A DNA stretch of 64,000 bases from [Borrelia] finlandensis (lineage in GTDB: Bacteria > Spirochaetota > Spirochaetia > Borreliales > Borreliaceae), in assembly GCF_000181875.2 (NCBI RefSeq), contig NC_012234.1, positions 19,378 to 83,377 of the forward strand. The letters run 5' to 3'. Position 1 is the stretch's first letter; each line of letters begins with the position of its first letter. Made by a program: the position numbers and the translations under genes. This document shows positions 1-8,456 of the stretch, piece after piece. The notes beneath the pieces are model-generated. The model saw only the letters and a program-made list of their open reading frames with translations, searched no databases and was not told the origin of the DNA.

Positions 1-599
1 GTGTGCTTTACGGGGAGTGGATTTTAAATGAATCTACGCTATTTAATGAGATGATTTTCAATCAAGATTATGAATTTAAAAGCCCAATAATGTACATTGA
101 TCCTGCATTCTCAGTAGGTGGAGACAATACAGCCATTTGTGTTTTAGAGCGCACTTTTGAGAAGTTTTATGCATATATTTATCAAGACCAAAAACCAGTA
201 AGTGATAGTTTAGTGCTTGCCTCTATTCAGGTTTTAATAGAAAATTTCAATGTAAATACCGTTTACATTGAGGAGAGAGACAGTACCAAAGGGGATGGAA
301 TTTTAACTAAAACAATTCTTTTCTTGAGAAACAAAAGCAGTCACTATTTTAAAGTTGCACCAATAAAACCTTTAAGCAATAAATTCAAAAGAATATGCGC
401 GCTTATTCCTTTGTTTGAAAGCCGCAAAATAGAATTTTTAAAAATAATAAGTAAAAATGTAATATCTGATATTTACAGCTACAAAGGAGATGGCAAAACA
501 AAAGACGATGCGCTTGATTCTCTTGCAAATGCGTATCTTCTTTTAACGCTAAATTATAAAGAAAAATTATTTCATTTCGGCAGGTTTAAATATTTATAA
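1..599 (+). CDS. Terminase large subunit, C-terminal part (BBA31-like), cut by window edge
   Basis: This is the nuclease half of a phage terminase large subunit, the motor and endonuclease that packages DNA into proheads. It aligns through its whole length with the C-terminal 200 residues of the complete cp32 terminase at 47825-49177. Both have the acidic nuclease motif DPAFSVGGDNTA near the start, an E-E/D-R-D motif in the middle and KDDALDS near the end. The ATPase half would lie before base 1, so GTG at 3 is not the true start. It reads open to TAA at 597-599. In lp54 it is separated from its portal gene (5901) by a lipoprotein island. Confidence 0.85.
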   Translation, partial: VLYGEWILNESTLFNEMIFNQDYEFKSPIMYIDPAFSVGGDNTAICVLERTFEKFYAYIYQDQKPVSDSLVLASIQVLIENFNVNTVYIEERDSTKGDGILTKTILFLRNKSSHYFKVAPIKPLSNKFKRICALIPLFESRKIEFLKIISKNVISDIYSYKGDGKTKDDALDSLANAYLLLTLNYKEKLFHFGRFKYL

Positions 600-911
600 T
601 TTGTTCTAAATTTTTAGTTATCAATTTAAGTTTATTGTAATTAATAATTATTTAAAAGTTTTTGTCTTTTGTGCTGATTTTGCTAAAAATTCCTTTTTGC
701 CTTAAATCTAGGCCAAATCAATATTAAATCAATTTTTAAAACAATTAAATTTTTATATTAAAAAATGCAAATTTTTGTAAAAAATATAAAATTAATATTC
801 AATCTTTTAAAGGTTTTGAAAAATTATTTTTAAAGTTTAATTTTTTGGAAAATATTATTGATATGATTTATAATTTAATTTTTATTATTTTTTACTTTGA
901 AGGAGTCTATT

Positions 912-986
912 ATGAAAAGCAGATTTTTTCTCTATTTTTGTTCTCAAGCTTTGATTTTTTTAATTGCAATGCTTTTGGAAGCATAA
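912..986 (+). CDS. Short hydrophobic leader-like ORF, possible lipoprotein remnant
   Basis: A 24-codon ORF starts with ATG 7 bases after AAGGAG, the strong ribosome site style of this plasmid. The peptide is MKSRFF followed by a hydrophobic run, as in a signal peptide, and stops directly after it. No continuing frame is obvious. It may be a decayed lipoprotein gene or a small membrane peptide. The rest of the 587-base gap between 600 and 1186 is A+T-rich with nothing else recognised. Confidence 0.3.
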   Translation: MKSRFFLYFCSQALIFLIAMLLEA

Positions 987-1186
987 TTTTGACTTTGAAA
1001 AAAAGCTTAGTTTGAAATATTTAAGCTAATTGTTTTTAAAAGAGAGTTTATTTTACATCAATTTTGATTAGATTTTATTAAATTAGCATTAGAAAAATTT
1101 GCTAAGTTTGTCAAATTTGTCTAGTGTAATCATTTTTAAGATTTATTTTTTCAATCTATTCAAATGTATTTCTAGGGGAGTGAAAT

Positions 1187-1390
1187 ATGAGAATTACCGG
1201 TCTTCTTTTTTTTTTAATGTGTCTTTTAGGTTGTAGTTCTTTTAATAAGTCGAGCAATAAAAGTTTATTGGCCAAAAATAAGCAAAAAGCATCAGATTAT
1301 AACAGAGAGTATTATCAGAAAAACAGAGAAAAACTTAAATTAAGAGCCAGAGAGCGATATCGTAGAAACAGAAAGCTTAAAATTAACTAG
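1187..1390 (+). CDS. Small very basic lipoprotein (BBA32-like)
   Basis: This is a 67-residue protein with a lipoprotein signal peptide and lipobox LLGC (Cys16). After lipidation the mature chain is Lys/Arg-rich. Its second half has a YxREYYQKNREKxKxRARERYRRNR pattern, a repeated Tyr-Tyr/Asn-Arg motif that looks like an amphipathic basic helix. GGGGAG lies 6 bases before the ATG. Such charge on a lipoprotein suggests contact with nucleic acid, acidic polymer or membrane, but no function is known to me. It lies alone between the terminase and BBA33. Confidence 0.6.
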   Translation: MRITGLLFFLMCLLGCSSFNKSSNKSLLAKNKQKASDYNREYYQKNREKLKLRARERYRRNRKLKIN

Positions 1391-1555
1391 AAAAAATTAA
1401 GTTTATTAAACTTATTAATAATTTTTAAGTAATTTTAATATTAAATAATATATTTAAATTGAATAATAGTTTCATGTAAAATTTGTATGTTTTTTAGTTA
1501 TTTGAAATAATTTTGAACTTTTGAAATAAATTAAATTTTCATTAGGAGAATATAC

Positions 1556-2095
1556 ATGAAGAGATATATTTATGTATATATCATTTCAGTAGCTGTAATT
1601 TCTTGTTATTTAAATGATTTTTCTGGTATGAAAGAAAATAACTGTAATAAATATGATTTAAGTTTTTCTGAGCTTTATTTAGCTGAAAGAGAAAATGCTA
1701 TTTTAAAAATTCAAAGAAAATTTAAGAGCTTGACTGATAAAATAAGCTCCAGGATATCTAATTACAGTGAGATTAAAGTTGGCAATTTTTTTAGCGAATC
1801 TAGTGAACAAAAGATTAATCTTTTAAACAAAATATTAGAGATTTTAAAAATACAACATGGGTTAGTAGAAAAAAGCAGCAATATTTTAAGTAATCTTAAA
1901 ATGTTAAGTGTAGGCAATTATGCCGCTTTTGATCCACAGCCAGAATTGAAACTTTTAAATCAAAAATATTCAGATATAGATGAAAAATTAAGAGAAATAT
2001 GTAGTTGCATTCTTAGTAACAGTATTGACTTTAATAAGGTTTTAAAGGATTTGATTTATTTAAAAGAGAGTGCTTTAGCGCTAATGCAAAAATAA
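1556..2095 (+). CDS. BBA33-like surface lipoprotein (collagen-binding)
   Basis: This is a 179-residue lipoprotein with a short hydrophobic leader and lipobox VISC (Cys17). The mature part is predicted mainly helical and Lys/Glu-rich, with Cys residues near the start of the mature chain and again near residues 149-151. Position and leader match lp54 BBA33, which is reported to bind collagen and to be needed for mammalian infection. AGGAG lies about 8 bases upstream of the ATG. It is transcribed toward oppA5 and both genes end on a shared hairpin terminator. Confidence 0.75.
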   Translation: MKRYIYVYIISVAVISCYLNDFSGMKENNCNKYDLSFSELYLAERENAILKIQRKFKSLTDKISSRISNYSEIKVGNFFSESSEQKINLLNKILEILKIQHGLVEKSSNILSNLKMLSVGNYAAFDPQPELKLLNQKYSDIDEKLREICSCILSNSIDFNKVLKDLIYLKESALALMQK

Positions 2096-2096
2096 G

Positions 2097-2139
2097 TTTT
2101 CATAAATAGAGTCAAAATTAAAGACTCTATTTATGAAAA
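2097..2139. terminator. Bidirectional terminator between bba33 and oppA5
   Basis: A perfect 17-bp inverted repeat (2097-2113 and 2123-2139) encloses a 9-base A/T loop. The stem starts with TTTT on the top strand and ends with AAAA. It sits between two converging genes, immediately after the stop codon of each. Confidence 0.85.
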
Positions 2140-2153
2140 AGTTTGAAAATCAT

Positions 2154-3743
2154 TTATTCTTCTATAGGTTTTATTTCTGATAGGGCAAATCTTTCTGAAT
2201 TGTTTGTATTCCACCCTAGCCATTTGTCGTTTTTAAAAAGATAGTTTCCCGCAACACTGTATATTGGAATTATTGGATAATCATTTTCAATAATTATTTC
2301 TTCTATCTTTTTTAATATTTCTAATCTTAGTTTTTCATCCCCTTCAAGATCGGATTTTATTATAAGCTCATCAAGTTCAGGATTTGAATATCCGTAAGAT
2401 GCAAAATGTGAGCTTTTAGTTTCAAATATATTAAAGAATGCCATGGGATCTAAATAATCTCCTTGCCAGGACCTTACTGAGATCTCATATTGACCTTTTA
2501 AAATATTTGATATGTGGTTGACCCATGTTTCAGGCTCAATTTCTACATCAATGTTTAAAACTTTTTTCCATTGGCTTTGAATAAAACTAGCAACTTCTTT
2601 TTCAAGGTCATTTTTATTGTATTTTATTGTAAGGGTTGGAAAATTTTTACCATCTGGATATCCAGCTTCGGCTAAGAGCTTTTCTGCTTTTCTCGGGTTG
2701 TATGGCTTAAGCTTTTTCCCATAATTATAGTTGTTAATATTAGGGCTTATTTTTCTTGTTGCTTTAAAGTTGTTGTCAAGAACTCTGTAAGCTAGAGTTT
2801 CTCTGTCAACCGCAAGAGCTAATGCTTCTCTTACTTTTACATTGTTAAGAGGTTTAACATTTGTGTTTAGCGAAAAAAACCCAATTTGATTAATGTCAGC
2901 TGAATAAAAATCTTCTCTTAAGATAAGCTCATTAATAAGGCTTAAGGGGATGTTATTAAAAATAGCATCTATTTCATTGTGCTCGTACATGCTGTAAATT
3001 CTGCGGGTGTCGTTTATAGTAACAAATATGAGCTCATTAATATCAACGCTTTTAGCATCATAGAATTTTTCATTCTTTTCAAGAGATATTTCTTCGTTTA
3101 AGATCCTTCTTTTTAGCTTGAAAGGACCGCTTGTAACCATGTTTTCTGAGCTTGTCCATTTGTTTCCAAACTTTTTAACAATGTGCGTAGGAATGGGGAT
3201 AAATATTGGGTGTGTAAGCATGTCAAGAAAATATATTGCTGGGCGAGAGAGAGTTATTTCTAAAGTTTGCTCATTAATTACCTTTATTCCAACTTCATCT
3301 GCATTTAATTTTGTTTCGTAAAATTCTTGTGCATTTTTTATCTTTGATGTTAATAGGTTAATATTTGGCACATCAAGCTCATTTTCTAAGGCCATTATGT
3401 AGGAATCTCTAATGGTGCTTGCTGTTATTTTAATGCCGTCACTCCAATAAATGTCGTCTCTTAAATGGAATGTATAGCAGGTGTTGTCGTAAGAAATGTC
3501 CCAATTTTTTGCAAGTCCTGGCCTGTATCCACCCGTTTTGGGGTCACCCCTTAAAAGCCCCACAAATAGTTCGTTTATAATTAAATTACCTAGTCTGTCG
3601 CTGCAAAATTGTGGATCAAGCGATGTTGGTTCGTCTCCAATTCCAACACCAAAGACAATATCATCTTTTGGTTTAGACATTGCTGCACACGAGATTACAG
3701 TAGCAATGCCCAATATTAAAAGTTCTCTTTTTTTTATTATCAT
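2154..3743 (-). CDS. oppA5: Oligopeptide ABC transporter substrate-binding lipoprotein OppA-V (BBA34)
   Basis: This is a 529-residue SBP_bac_5 family protein that captures oligopeptides in the periplasm and hands them to the chromosomally encoded OppBCDF permease. The leader ends with lipobox VISC. The family signature around EPTSLDPQF follows the leader. Family-like segments include LAKNWDISYD, VREALALAVDRE and the C-terminal YPIIPIY. Length is normal for OppA. GGAGG lies about 9 bases upstream of the ATG. The gene is monocistronic and ends on the shared hairpin at 2097-2139. Plasmid-borne OppA copies are a Borrelia speciality and presumably widen peptide specificity. Confidence 0.92.
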   Translation of the reverse strand: MIIKKRELLILGIATVISCAAMSKPKDDIVFGVGIGDEPTSLDPQFCSDRLGNLIINELFVGLLRGDPKTGGYRPGLAKNWDISYDNTCYTFHLRDDIYWSDGIKITASTIRDSYIMALENELDVPNINLLTSKIKNAQEFYETKLNADEVGIKVINEQTLEITLSRPAIYFLDMLTHPIFIPIPTHIVKKFGNKWTSSENMVTSGPFKLKRRILNEEISLEKNEKFYDAKSVDINELIFVTINDTRRIYSMYEHNEIDAIFNNIPLSLINELILREDFYSADINQIGFFSLNTNVKPLNNVKVREALALAVDRETLAYRVLDNNFKATRKISPNINNYNYGKKLKPYNPRKAEKLLAEAGYPDGKNFPTLTIKYNKNDLEKEVASFIQSQWKKVLNIDVEIEPETWVNHISNILKGQYEISVRSWQGDYLDPMAFFNIFETKSSHFASYGYSNPELDELIIKSDLEGDEKLRLEILKKIEEIIIENDYPIIPIYSVAGNYLFKNDKWLGWNTNNSERFALSEIKPIEE

Positions 3744-3924
3744 GTCCTTGTTAGCCTCCTTTATGCTCCTTTTTTATTACAAATATTCAATTTTTATTAG
3801 CAAATTATATTGCAATATTTTTGTAAAGTATTTTATTTCTGCTGCTGGGAATCCCAAAAGGCTTGTTGTTTTTTATTTAAAGGAGTTTAAAGCAAAAGGC
3901 TTTAACATACGCATTTTTTATTTT

Positions 3925-3964
3925 AAAACTACAAATAAGGCCTTAAGACCCTATTTGTAGTTTT
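3925..3964. repeat. 13-bp inverted repeat upstream of oppA5
   Basis: AAAACTACAAATA (3925-3937) is repeated in inverse at 3952-3964, with a 14-base loop that itself holds CCTTAAG. It lies between the divergent oppA5 and bba36 genes in a 480-base gap that contains no gene. It could be a terminator-like hairpin or an operator for oppA5. Confidence 0.6.
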
Positions 3965-4172
3965 AAAGAAGTTTTCAATGAATTGTTGATTTATAACATT
4001 AGACAAATATATATCCCTCTTTGTTTTTTTTCAAATAAAATTTTAACCTTTACTTGTATGTTAAGGCCTGTAAAGGAAATAAAAATTTAAGTTTTAATTT
4101 CTTTTTTTGTTCTTAAGGGATAAAAAGAATAATTCTAAAGAATAAAACAAAGAGATTGATTTTTCGTATGTC

Positions 4173-4200
4173 TTGATAATGCTAAAAAATGAACTATAAT
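4173..4200 (+). promoter_or_regulatory. Promoter for bba36
   Basis: TTGATA (4173-4178) and TATAAT (4195-4200) are separated by 16 bases. A start site near 4207 would give a leader of about 20 bases containing GGAGG before the ATG at 4227. Confidence 0.6.
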
Positions 4201-4226
4201 GACGACTTATTCTAGCGGAGGTTTTG

Positions 4227-4862
4227 ATGCAAAGGATAAGTATTTTATTAATGTTATTGGCGGTGTTTTCTTGTAAGCAGTTTGGCGATGTTAAATCGCT
4301 TACAGAAATTGATTCTGGGAATGGCATCCCTCTTGTTGTTAGCGATGTAGTTAAGGATTTGATTCCCAAAGAGATTTCTTTAACCCCCGAGGAAGCTGAA
4401 AAGCTAGAGTCTTTAAAAGTCTTTTTAAAAGATGCAATGGACGTTAATGGTAGAGAAGAAAAATTAAAAGCTGAGTACGAAAAATCTTATAAAGAATTTT
4501 TTGATTGGCTTTCTAAGGATGTTAGCAGACAAAAAGAATTTATAAGTTCTTTTGACAATATTTCCAGCATTGTTTCTAAAGCAGTAGATGCAAGCAAAAA
4601 GCAAAGCACCGAGCAACAATCTTTAGGCTTTAAAGAATATGTTTGCTACAAAATTAAAAATAGCACTGGGGGGTATTTAAGTTTATTTTTCCAAAAGGTA
4701 GTTGATGCATTTGGTGTTGATCCTTACAAAAAAGATAATGACGAGAGTGTTCAAAAACCTGTAAAATGCAATGAAGAGATTTTTAAAGTAATTAAAAAAG
4801 TGTTTACTGAAAGCGAGAGTAACAACGAATTGAAAAATTTGAAAAATTGTGTAAATGTTTAA
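4227..4862 (+). CDS. BBA36-like surface lipoprotein
   Basis: This 211-residue lipoprotein has a hydrophobic leader and lipobox VFSC. The mature chain is helical and Lys/Glu-rich. The segment ESLKVFLKDAMD followed by a FFDWLSKD block resembles the C-terminal layout of cp32 Mlp proteins (compare [10 protein letters not shown] in the Mlp at 37340), so it may be a distant Mlp relative. ATG at 4227 is chosen over the TTG one codon earlier because GCGGAGG ends 5 bases before it. Its own promoter and terminator make it a single-gene unit. Confidence 0.7.
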   Translation: MQRISILLMLLAVFSCKQFGDVKSLTEIDSGNGIPLVVSDVVKDLIPKEISLTPEEAEKLESLKVFLKDAMDVNGREEKLKAEYEKSYKEFFDWLSKDVSRQKEFISSFDNISSIVSKAVDASKKQSTEQQSLGFKEYVCYKIKNSTGGYLSLFFQKVVDAFGVDPYKKDNDESVQKPVKCNEEIFKVIKKVFTESESNNELKNLKNCVNV

Positions 4863-4881
4863 ATTTGAGATATGATTTTTT

Positions 4882-4916
4882 AAAGACAAGTTCTAGTGAG
4901 AACTTGTCTTTTTCTT
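4882..4916 (+). terminator. Rho-independent terminator after bba36
   Basis: The stem AAGACAAGTTCT has a four-base AGTG loop and its exact complement, followed by TTTCTTTTTT. It lies 20 bases after the bba36 stop. Confidence 0.9.
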
Positions 4917-4944
4917 TTTTAAAAGACTTTTAAGTGTCTTTATT

Positions 4945-5550
4945 ATGAGTGATGTCAATAACGTAAAGAGCAATTTACAAGATTTTAAATTTAATAATGT
5001 TAAATTTGCCAAGGAATTATCAACTCAAGTGATTAATTCTGCTTTAGAAGTAGAGACCAATTTAAATAAGGTTTTAAATGCAAATAATTTACATGATGCT
5101 CATTTAAAGGTCCAAAAATCAAAATCAAAACTTGTTTCTACGATCAATCTAGCCAAAAAGCTAAACAATCATCTACTTTTAGAATTTGATAAAATTTCTG
5201 ATTTTGACATTCCCATAACATTTAGGATTGTTGACAAGATTTTAAAAGTATTTTATTGGACAATAGTCAATTTTGATTCTCACACAGTAAGTGAAATTGA
5301 CTCAGTAGGGTTAAAAGAGATTGATTTTTTGCATAAAGATGAAGAAGGAATAAAATCAGCCGAAGAAGAGATTAATAGCATTGAAAATTTAAAGACAAGA
5401 GAATTTCTCCTTGGGCTACTTTTGGTTATTAAATCCACATTTCAAGCAAATAGAGCCCTAATAAAAGCAATTAGAGCATCCCTTTCAGCGACATCTTTTA
5501 TTGCTCAACGGGGAATAGAAGGCAAGAAGACATTATTTTTTTATTTTTAG
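4945..5550 (+). CDS. BBA37-like protein of unknown function
   Basis: This is a 201-residue, mostly helical protein without a signal peptide. It contains a heptad-rich first half and an apolar stretch near residues 155-165 (FLLGLLLVIK). No family function is recognised. No clear ribosome site precedes the ATG, and the gene begins only 30 bases after the bba36 terminator, so its promoter overlaps or follows that hairpin. A hairpin terminator follows at 5574. Confidence 0.65.
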   Translation: MSDVNNVKSNLQDFKFNNVKFAKELSTQVINSALEVETNLNKVLNANNLHDAHLKVQKSKSKLVSTINLAKKLNNHLLLEFDKISDFDIPITFRIVDKILKVFYWTIVNFDSHTVSEIDSVGLKEIDFLHKDEEGIKSAEEEINSIENLKTREFLLGLLLVIKSTFQANRALIKAIRASLSATSFIAQRGIEGKKTLFFYF

Positions 5551-5573
5551 TTTAATTGGATTTTCTGCATTTC

Positions 5574-5616
5574 AATATTAAAAGGTAGAGAAACAGCTCT
5601 CTACCTTTTTAATATT
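5574..5616 (+). terminator. Terminator after bba37
   Basis: A 17-bp stem with a one-base bulge (AATATTAAAAGGTAGAG and its complement) encloses a short loop. The 3' arm is T-rich. Confidence 0.8.
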
Positions 5617-5864
5617 TATTGGGATTGGATAAAGTATTAATTTAATTTTCTTTTTAATATCATTTTACAATGTCTATTTTTTTACAATGCGAGCAAAAGT
5701 AAGTAGAATATTTTGTAAGTTTTACTTATATTCTTTAATTAATATTAGCATAAATACTTTAAAACGTATTAGTTTTTTTATAAAATTTTAAATCAATTTT
5801 AAATTTTAATATTTACATTTTGAATATCAATATTATTTAATAATTAATATCAAATAATAATAAT

Positions 5865-5892
5865 TTGCATAAAAAACTGTTTTTGATATAAT
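5865..5892 (+). promoter_or_regulatory. Promoter immediately upstream of the lp54 portal gene
   Basis: TTGCAT (5865-5870) and TATAAT (5887-5892) have a 16-base spacer. The first ATG of the portal frame is at 5901, only 8 bases after the -10, so the mRNA would be leaderless or translation would start at a later ATG (5916 or 5934). No ribosome site is visible before 5901. The 280-base gap before it is A+T-rich with no gene. Confidence 0.5.
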
Positions 5893-5900
5893 AATGTATA

Positions 5901-7142
5901 ATGATATTTAAAAAAATGATTAACGAATTTAAAATGGAAATAAAAAACAATAAATCCAAAATCAATCCTATTGATGTTTACAGATATTCAATTTTTTTTA
6001 GAAACTACATAGAAAGTACCGCAGAAGATGCACTTAAGAATGGAATTAATTTAAGCCTACTTGAAAAGTCTTGCTTGAAAGAAAGCAGCAAGTCTCTTTT
6101 GGGGTTAAAGGTGCAGTTAAAAGAAGCTCTTCTTGAAGCAATGATAAGCTACAGATTTAATGGAGCAGGTTATATTTTGGTAAAACCCAAAAGTGAAGAT
6201 GAAGATTTAAGTAAAAAGGTTAACAGCGAATTACCCACAGGTTTTAAATATTTGGATTTTCAAAAAATTATTAACAAAAGAGATTCTAGTTACGTGGAGT
6301 ACCTTTCTAGCTCAAAAGACCCGGATGGTTTTGAGAGAGCAAGGGTTGTAAAAATAGATAAAAGCAGAGTAATAATTTATGAAAATTATGATTATGTTTT
6401 AGGCGTGCAAGAACCTGCTTACACGCAAAGTTTGCTGCTTAACATTTGTCTTTTAGAACAAATTTATTTAGAAATAGAAAAAAGAATAAGAAATTATAAT
6501 TTTTTGTTTTACAAAGACGAACATTTGGTGGGACTTGTTGAATCTTTAGAGATTGCAAAAGAAGAAATTAATGTTTTGGCAAACAGCAAAGGCAAAATAT
6601 TTTCTACCTTTTTTAAAGCTCAAGAGCCAAACAAAAGTTTTCAAGCATTAAGTAGTGCCTCTGACGAGCTTAGCAGAGAGCTTAGCAAGATTAAAAACAC
6701 TCTAAACAATGATGGAATTTTTTACACAGCATCAGAGAATGCGTGCCTAGAAGTAATAAAATATGATTTAGAGTTTTTAAAAGACGCATTTGAACTTGTT
6801 AAAGCAAAAATTGGCGCTGATACCAAAGAGCCTTTAACTAGAAGCTTCAATGAGCAAGTCAAAGGGCTTGGCAGCAGCGGCAAGGGAGACAAAAGTAATT
6901 ATTATGATTATTTAAAAGGCGTTCAAGAATCTGTTGCTAATGCGTGCAATCTCAAGCTTAACAAATATTACAGATTAAATATGAAGTTTAATGAGCTTGA
7001 AGCTTTAAGCTATGAGCAAAGACTTCAAAAAGACAATTTGCTTCTTGATGTTTATTTTAAATATTTAGAGCTAATTAAAAATGAAAATCTAAGCGACAAG
7101 GCAAAAGAAAATTTAAAAGAACAATTAAGTTTGGTTATTTAA
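5901..7142 (+). CDS. Phage portal protein (BBA38-like, PBSX-type)
   Basis: This is a portal protein of 413 residues, the dodecameric channel at the head vertex through which DNA is packaged. It aligns end to end with the cp32 portal at 49245-50471. Shared stretches include YRYSIFFRNYIE, KAKIGADTKEPLTRSFNEQ and a YYD(Y/F)LKGVQE block near the C-terminus. It is first in a long operon that runs to 18499. The start is uncertain because no ribosome site precedes the first ATG. Unlike many cp32 genes in this window it has no disruptions. Confidence 0.88.
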   Translation: MIFKKMINEFKMEIKNNKSKINPIDVYRYSIFFRNYIESTAEDALKNGINLSLLEKSCLKESSKSLLGLKVQLKEALLEAMISYRFNGAGYILVKPKSEDEDLSKKVNSELPTGFKYLDFQKIINKRDSSYVEYLSSSKDPDGFERARVVKIDKSRVIIYENYDYVLGVQEPAYTQSLLLNICLLEQIYLEIEKRIRNYNFLFYKDEHLVGLVESLEIAKEEINVLANSKGKIFSTFFKAQEPNKSFQALSSASDELSRELSKIKNTLNNDGIFYTASENACLEVIKYDLEFLKDAFELVKAKIGADTKEPLTRSFNEQVKGLGSSGKGDKSNYYDYLKGVQESVANACNLKLNKYYRLNMKFNELEALSYEQRLQKDNLLLDVYFKYLELIKNENLSDKAKENLKEQLSLVI

Positions 7143-7153
7143 AAGGAGTAATT

Positions 7154-7741
7154 ATGGAAAAAATGGCTTCAGGCACAGACGAAACCCAAGAAGATTTAAA
7201 AGAGTCTAAAAGTAAAAACAATGAAGTTTTAAGCGACTCTTTGGTTAATGAGTTTTTGGAATATAAAAATCTCAAAAGTGCAAGTAATAACTTAACTGGT
7301 AATTTTTCTCACAATGATTTAAGAGAATCTGTTGAGATAAATAAACTTGCAAATGATAATTTAAGTTTTGAGTATAATACAGAAAATCTTTTAGCAAAAG
7401 GGTATTCTTTTAAAGAGGTTGTAAAAGGACAAGCTGAAGAGCTTATTAGAAAGTATGTAAAATCATCTCAAATATTTGCGGTAGCTCAAACTTACAACCT
7501 TGAAGAGATTGACTCTTGTTTTCGGTCAATACTAATAAGGCTTGCAAAGACTAATATTGATCAGAACAAGAATTCAGAAAATTCATACAAAGTCATAAAT
7601 TTTCAAAGAATAAAATCAGATCAAAAAAATAATTTAAGAGACAGAAATGTTTTTTTTAACACATATCATGATTTAAGAAAAGCAATGCTTAATCAGTGGG
7701 AAGAGATTAAGAATGAATTTTATTGTAATAAATTAGCTTAA
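7154..7741 (+). CDS. Putative scaffold/head-assembly protein (BBA39-like)
   Basis: This 195-residue charged protein follows the portal by 11 bases with AAGGAG in front. It corresponds to the first part of the fused ORF at 50487-51755 in the cp32 copy, sharing LLAKGYSFKEVV / LLAKGYTLKDII, a (R/E)ELIRK/RELVRK(Y/F)V block and a C-terminal YHDLRKAML-like end. It sits between portal and decoration protein, where phages usually encode a scaffold or protease, so a scaffold role is inferred and not shown. Confidence 0.65.
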   Translation: MEKMASGTDETQEDLKESKSKNNEVLSDSLVNEFLEYKNLKSASNNLTGNFSHNDLRESVEINKLANDNLSFEYNTENLLAKGYSFKEVVKGQAEELIRKYVKSSQIFAVAQTYNLEEIDSCFRSILIRLAKTNIDQNKNSENSYKVINFQRIKSDQKNNLRDRNVFFNTYHDLRKAMLNQWEEIKNEFYCNKLA

Positions 7742-7817
7742 ATTTGTTTGAATTTTTGTAATTTAAGCTTTTAATGAAAAATTAAACAAAAAATTAATTT
7801 AAAAAAGGAGATTATTA

Positions 7818-8426
7818 ATGAGCGATTCAATTGATTTTAAAAAAGAGATAGAAAAACTAAAAGCATCAAAAGTAGAACTTGAGAGCCAGCTTGAAAGTTT
7901 AAAGAAAAATCAAGCTCAAAAAATTGTTTTAGACAAACTGCAAAGCGTTAATGCTAGCAGTTACCCGGTATTTGAGAGCCACAAATTTCAAGACGAAGGG
8001 CTTTATTTTGCTCAAAAAGGCGGACTTAAAAGCTGTCCTGCTGATAAGTTTGAAAATTACCAGGCTTTAGATTTTTGCTACAAATACGGGGTTAAGCTTG
8101 TTGTTAGCGGTTCAAATTTGCAAATAGCAAAAGGCGGTGGTAGTGATCTTTATGGAATTTGTGTGGACTTTGACGATTTTTCAAGAACCGGCACGGTTGT
8201 TCCAATCACTTGTAGTTTTGAATGTGTTTTGATTACTAAAGACAAAACCATCAAAGCAGAAGACAAATTAATAATAAACAGCGAAGGGGTTTTAGAAAAA
8301 TCTAACAAGAATGCATCTGTTATTCACGCTTTAGCATTAGGTCCTGCTTTAGAATTTAAAGACAGAAGAGATGTTTATGGTGTTAGAGTTCTTTTTTTAG
8401 TCAAGCAAATAAAAGATTCAATTTAA
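7818..8426 (+). CDS. Capsid decoration-like protein (BBA40-like, DUF228)
   Basis: This 202-residue protein starts with a coiled coil (residues 5-35) and continues into a beta-rich domain with GGSDLYGICVDFDDFSRTGTVV. That motif is shared with the cp32 protein (GGDDLYGICTDIDEFTGMATVV) and resembles head-decoration folds. The family is known in Borrelia as DUF228. It has its own AAGGAG and ATG, separate from the preceding gene. In the cp32 copy the two genes have run together. It is placed just before the capsid gene. Confidence 0.7.
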   Translation: MSDSIDFKKEIEKLKASKVELESQLESLKKNQAQKIVLDKLQSVNASSYPVFESHKFQDEGLYFAQKGGLKSCPADKFENYQALDFCYKYGVKLVVSGSNLQIAKGGGSDLYGICVDFDDFSRTGTVVPITCSFECVLITKDKTIKAEDKLIINSEGVLEKSNKNASVIHALALGPALEFKDRRDVYGVRVLFLVKQIKDSI

Positions 8427-8451
8427 AATAGGAGAATTTAAAATAGGAGAA
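8422..8451 (+). repeat. Tandem duplication of a 15-bp ribosome-binding segment
   Basis: The unit TTTAAAATAGGAGAA occurs twice in a row directly before the capsid ATG at 8457. It gives two AGGAG sites; the second is at normal spacing, the first is a spare. Confidence 0.85.
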
Positions 8452-8456
8452 TTTGA

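Noticed and set aside
3496..3960. Plus-strand frame opposite oppA5 and its upstream region
   Set aside because: No ribosome site, no family resemblance, and it overlaps a clear oppA5 on the other strand; a shadow frame.
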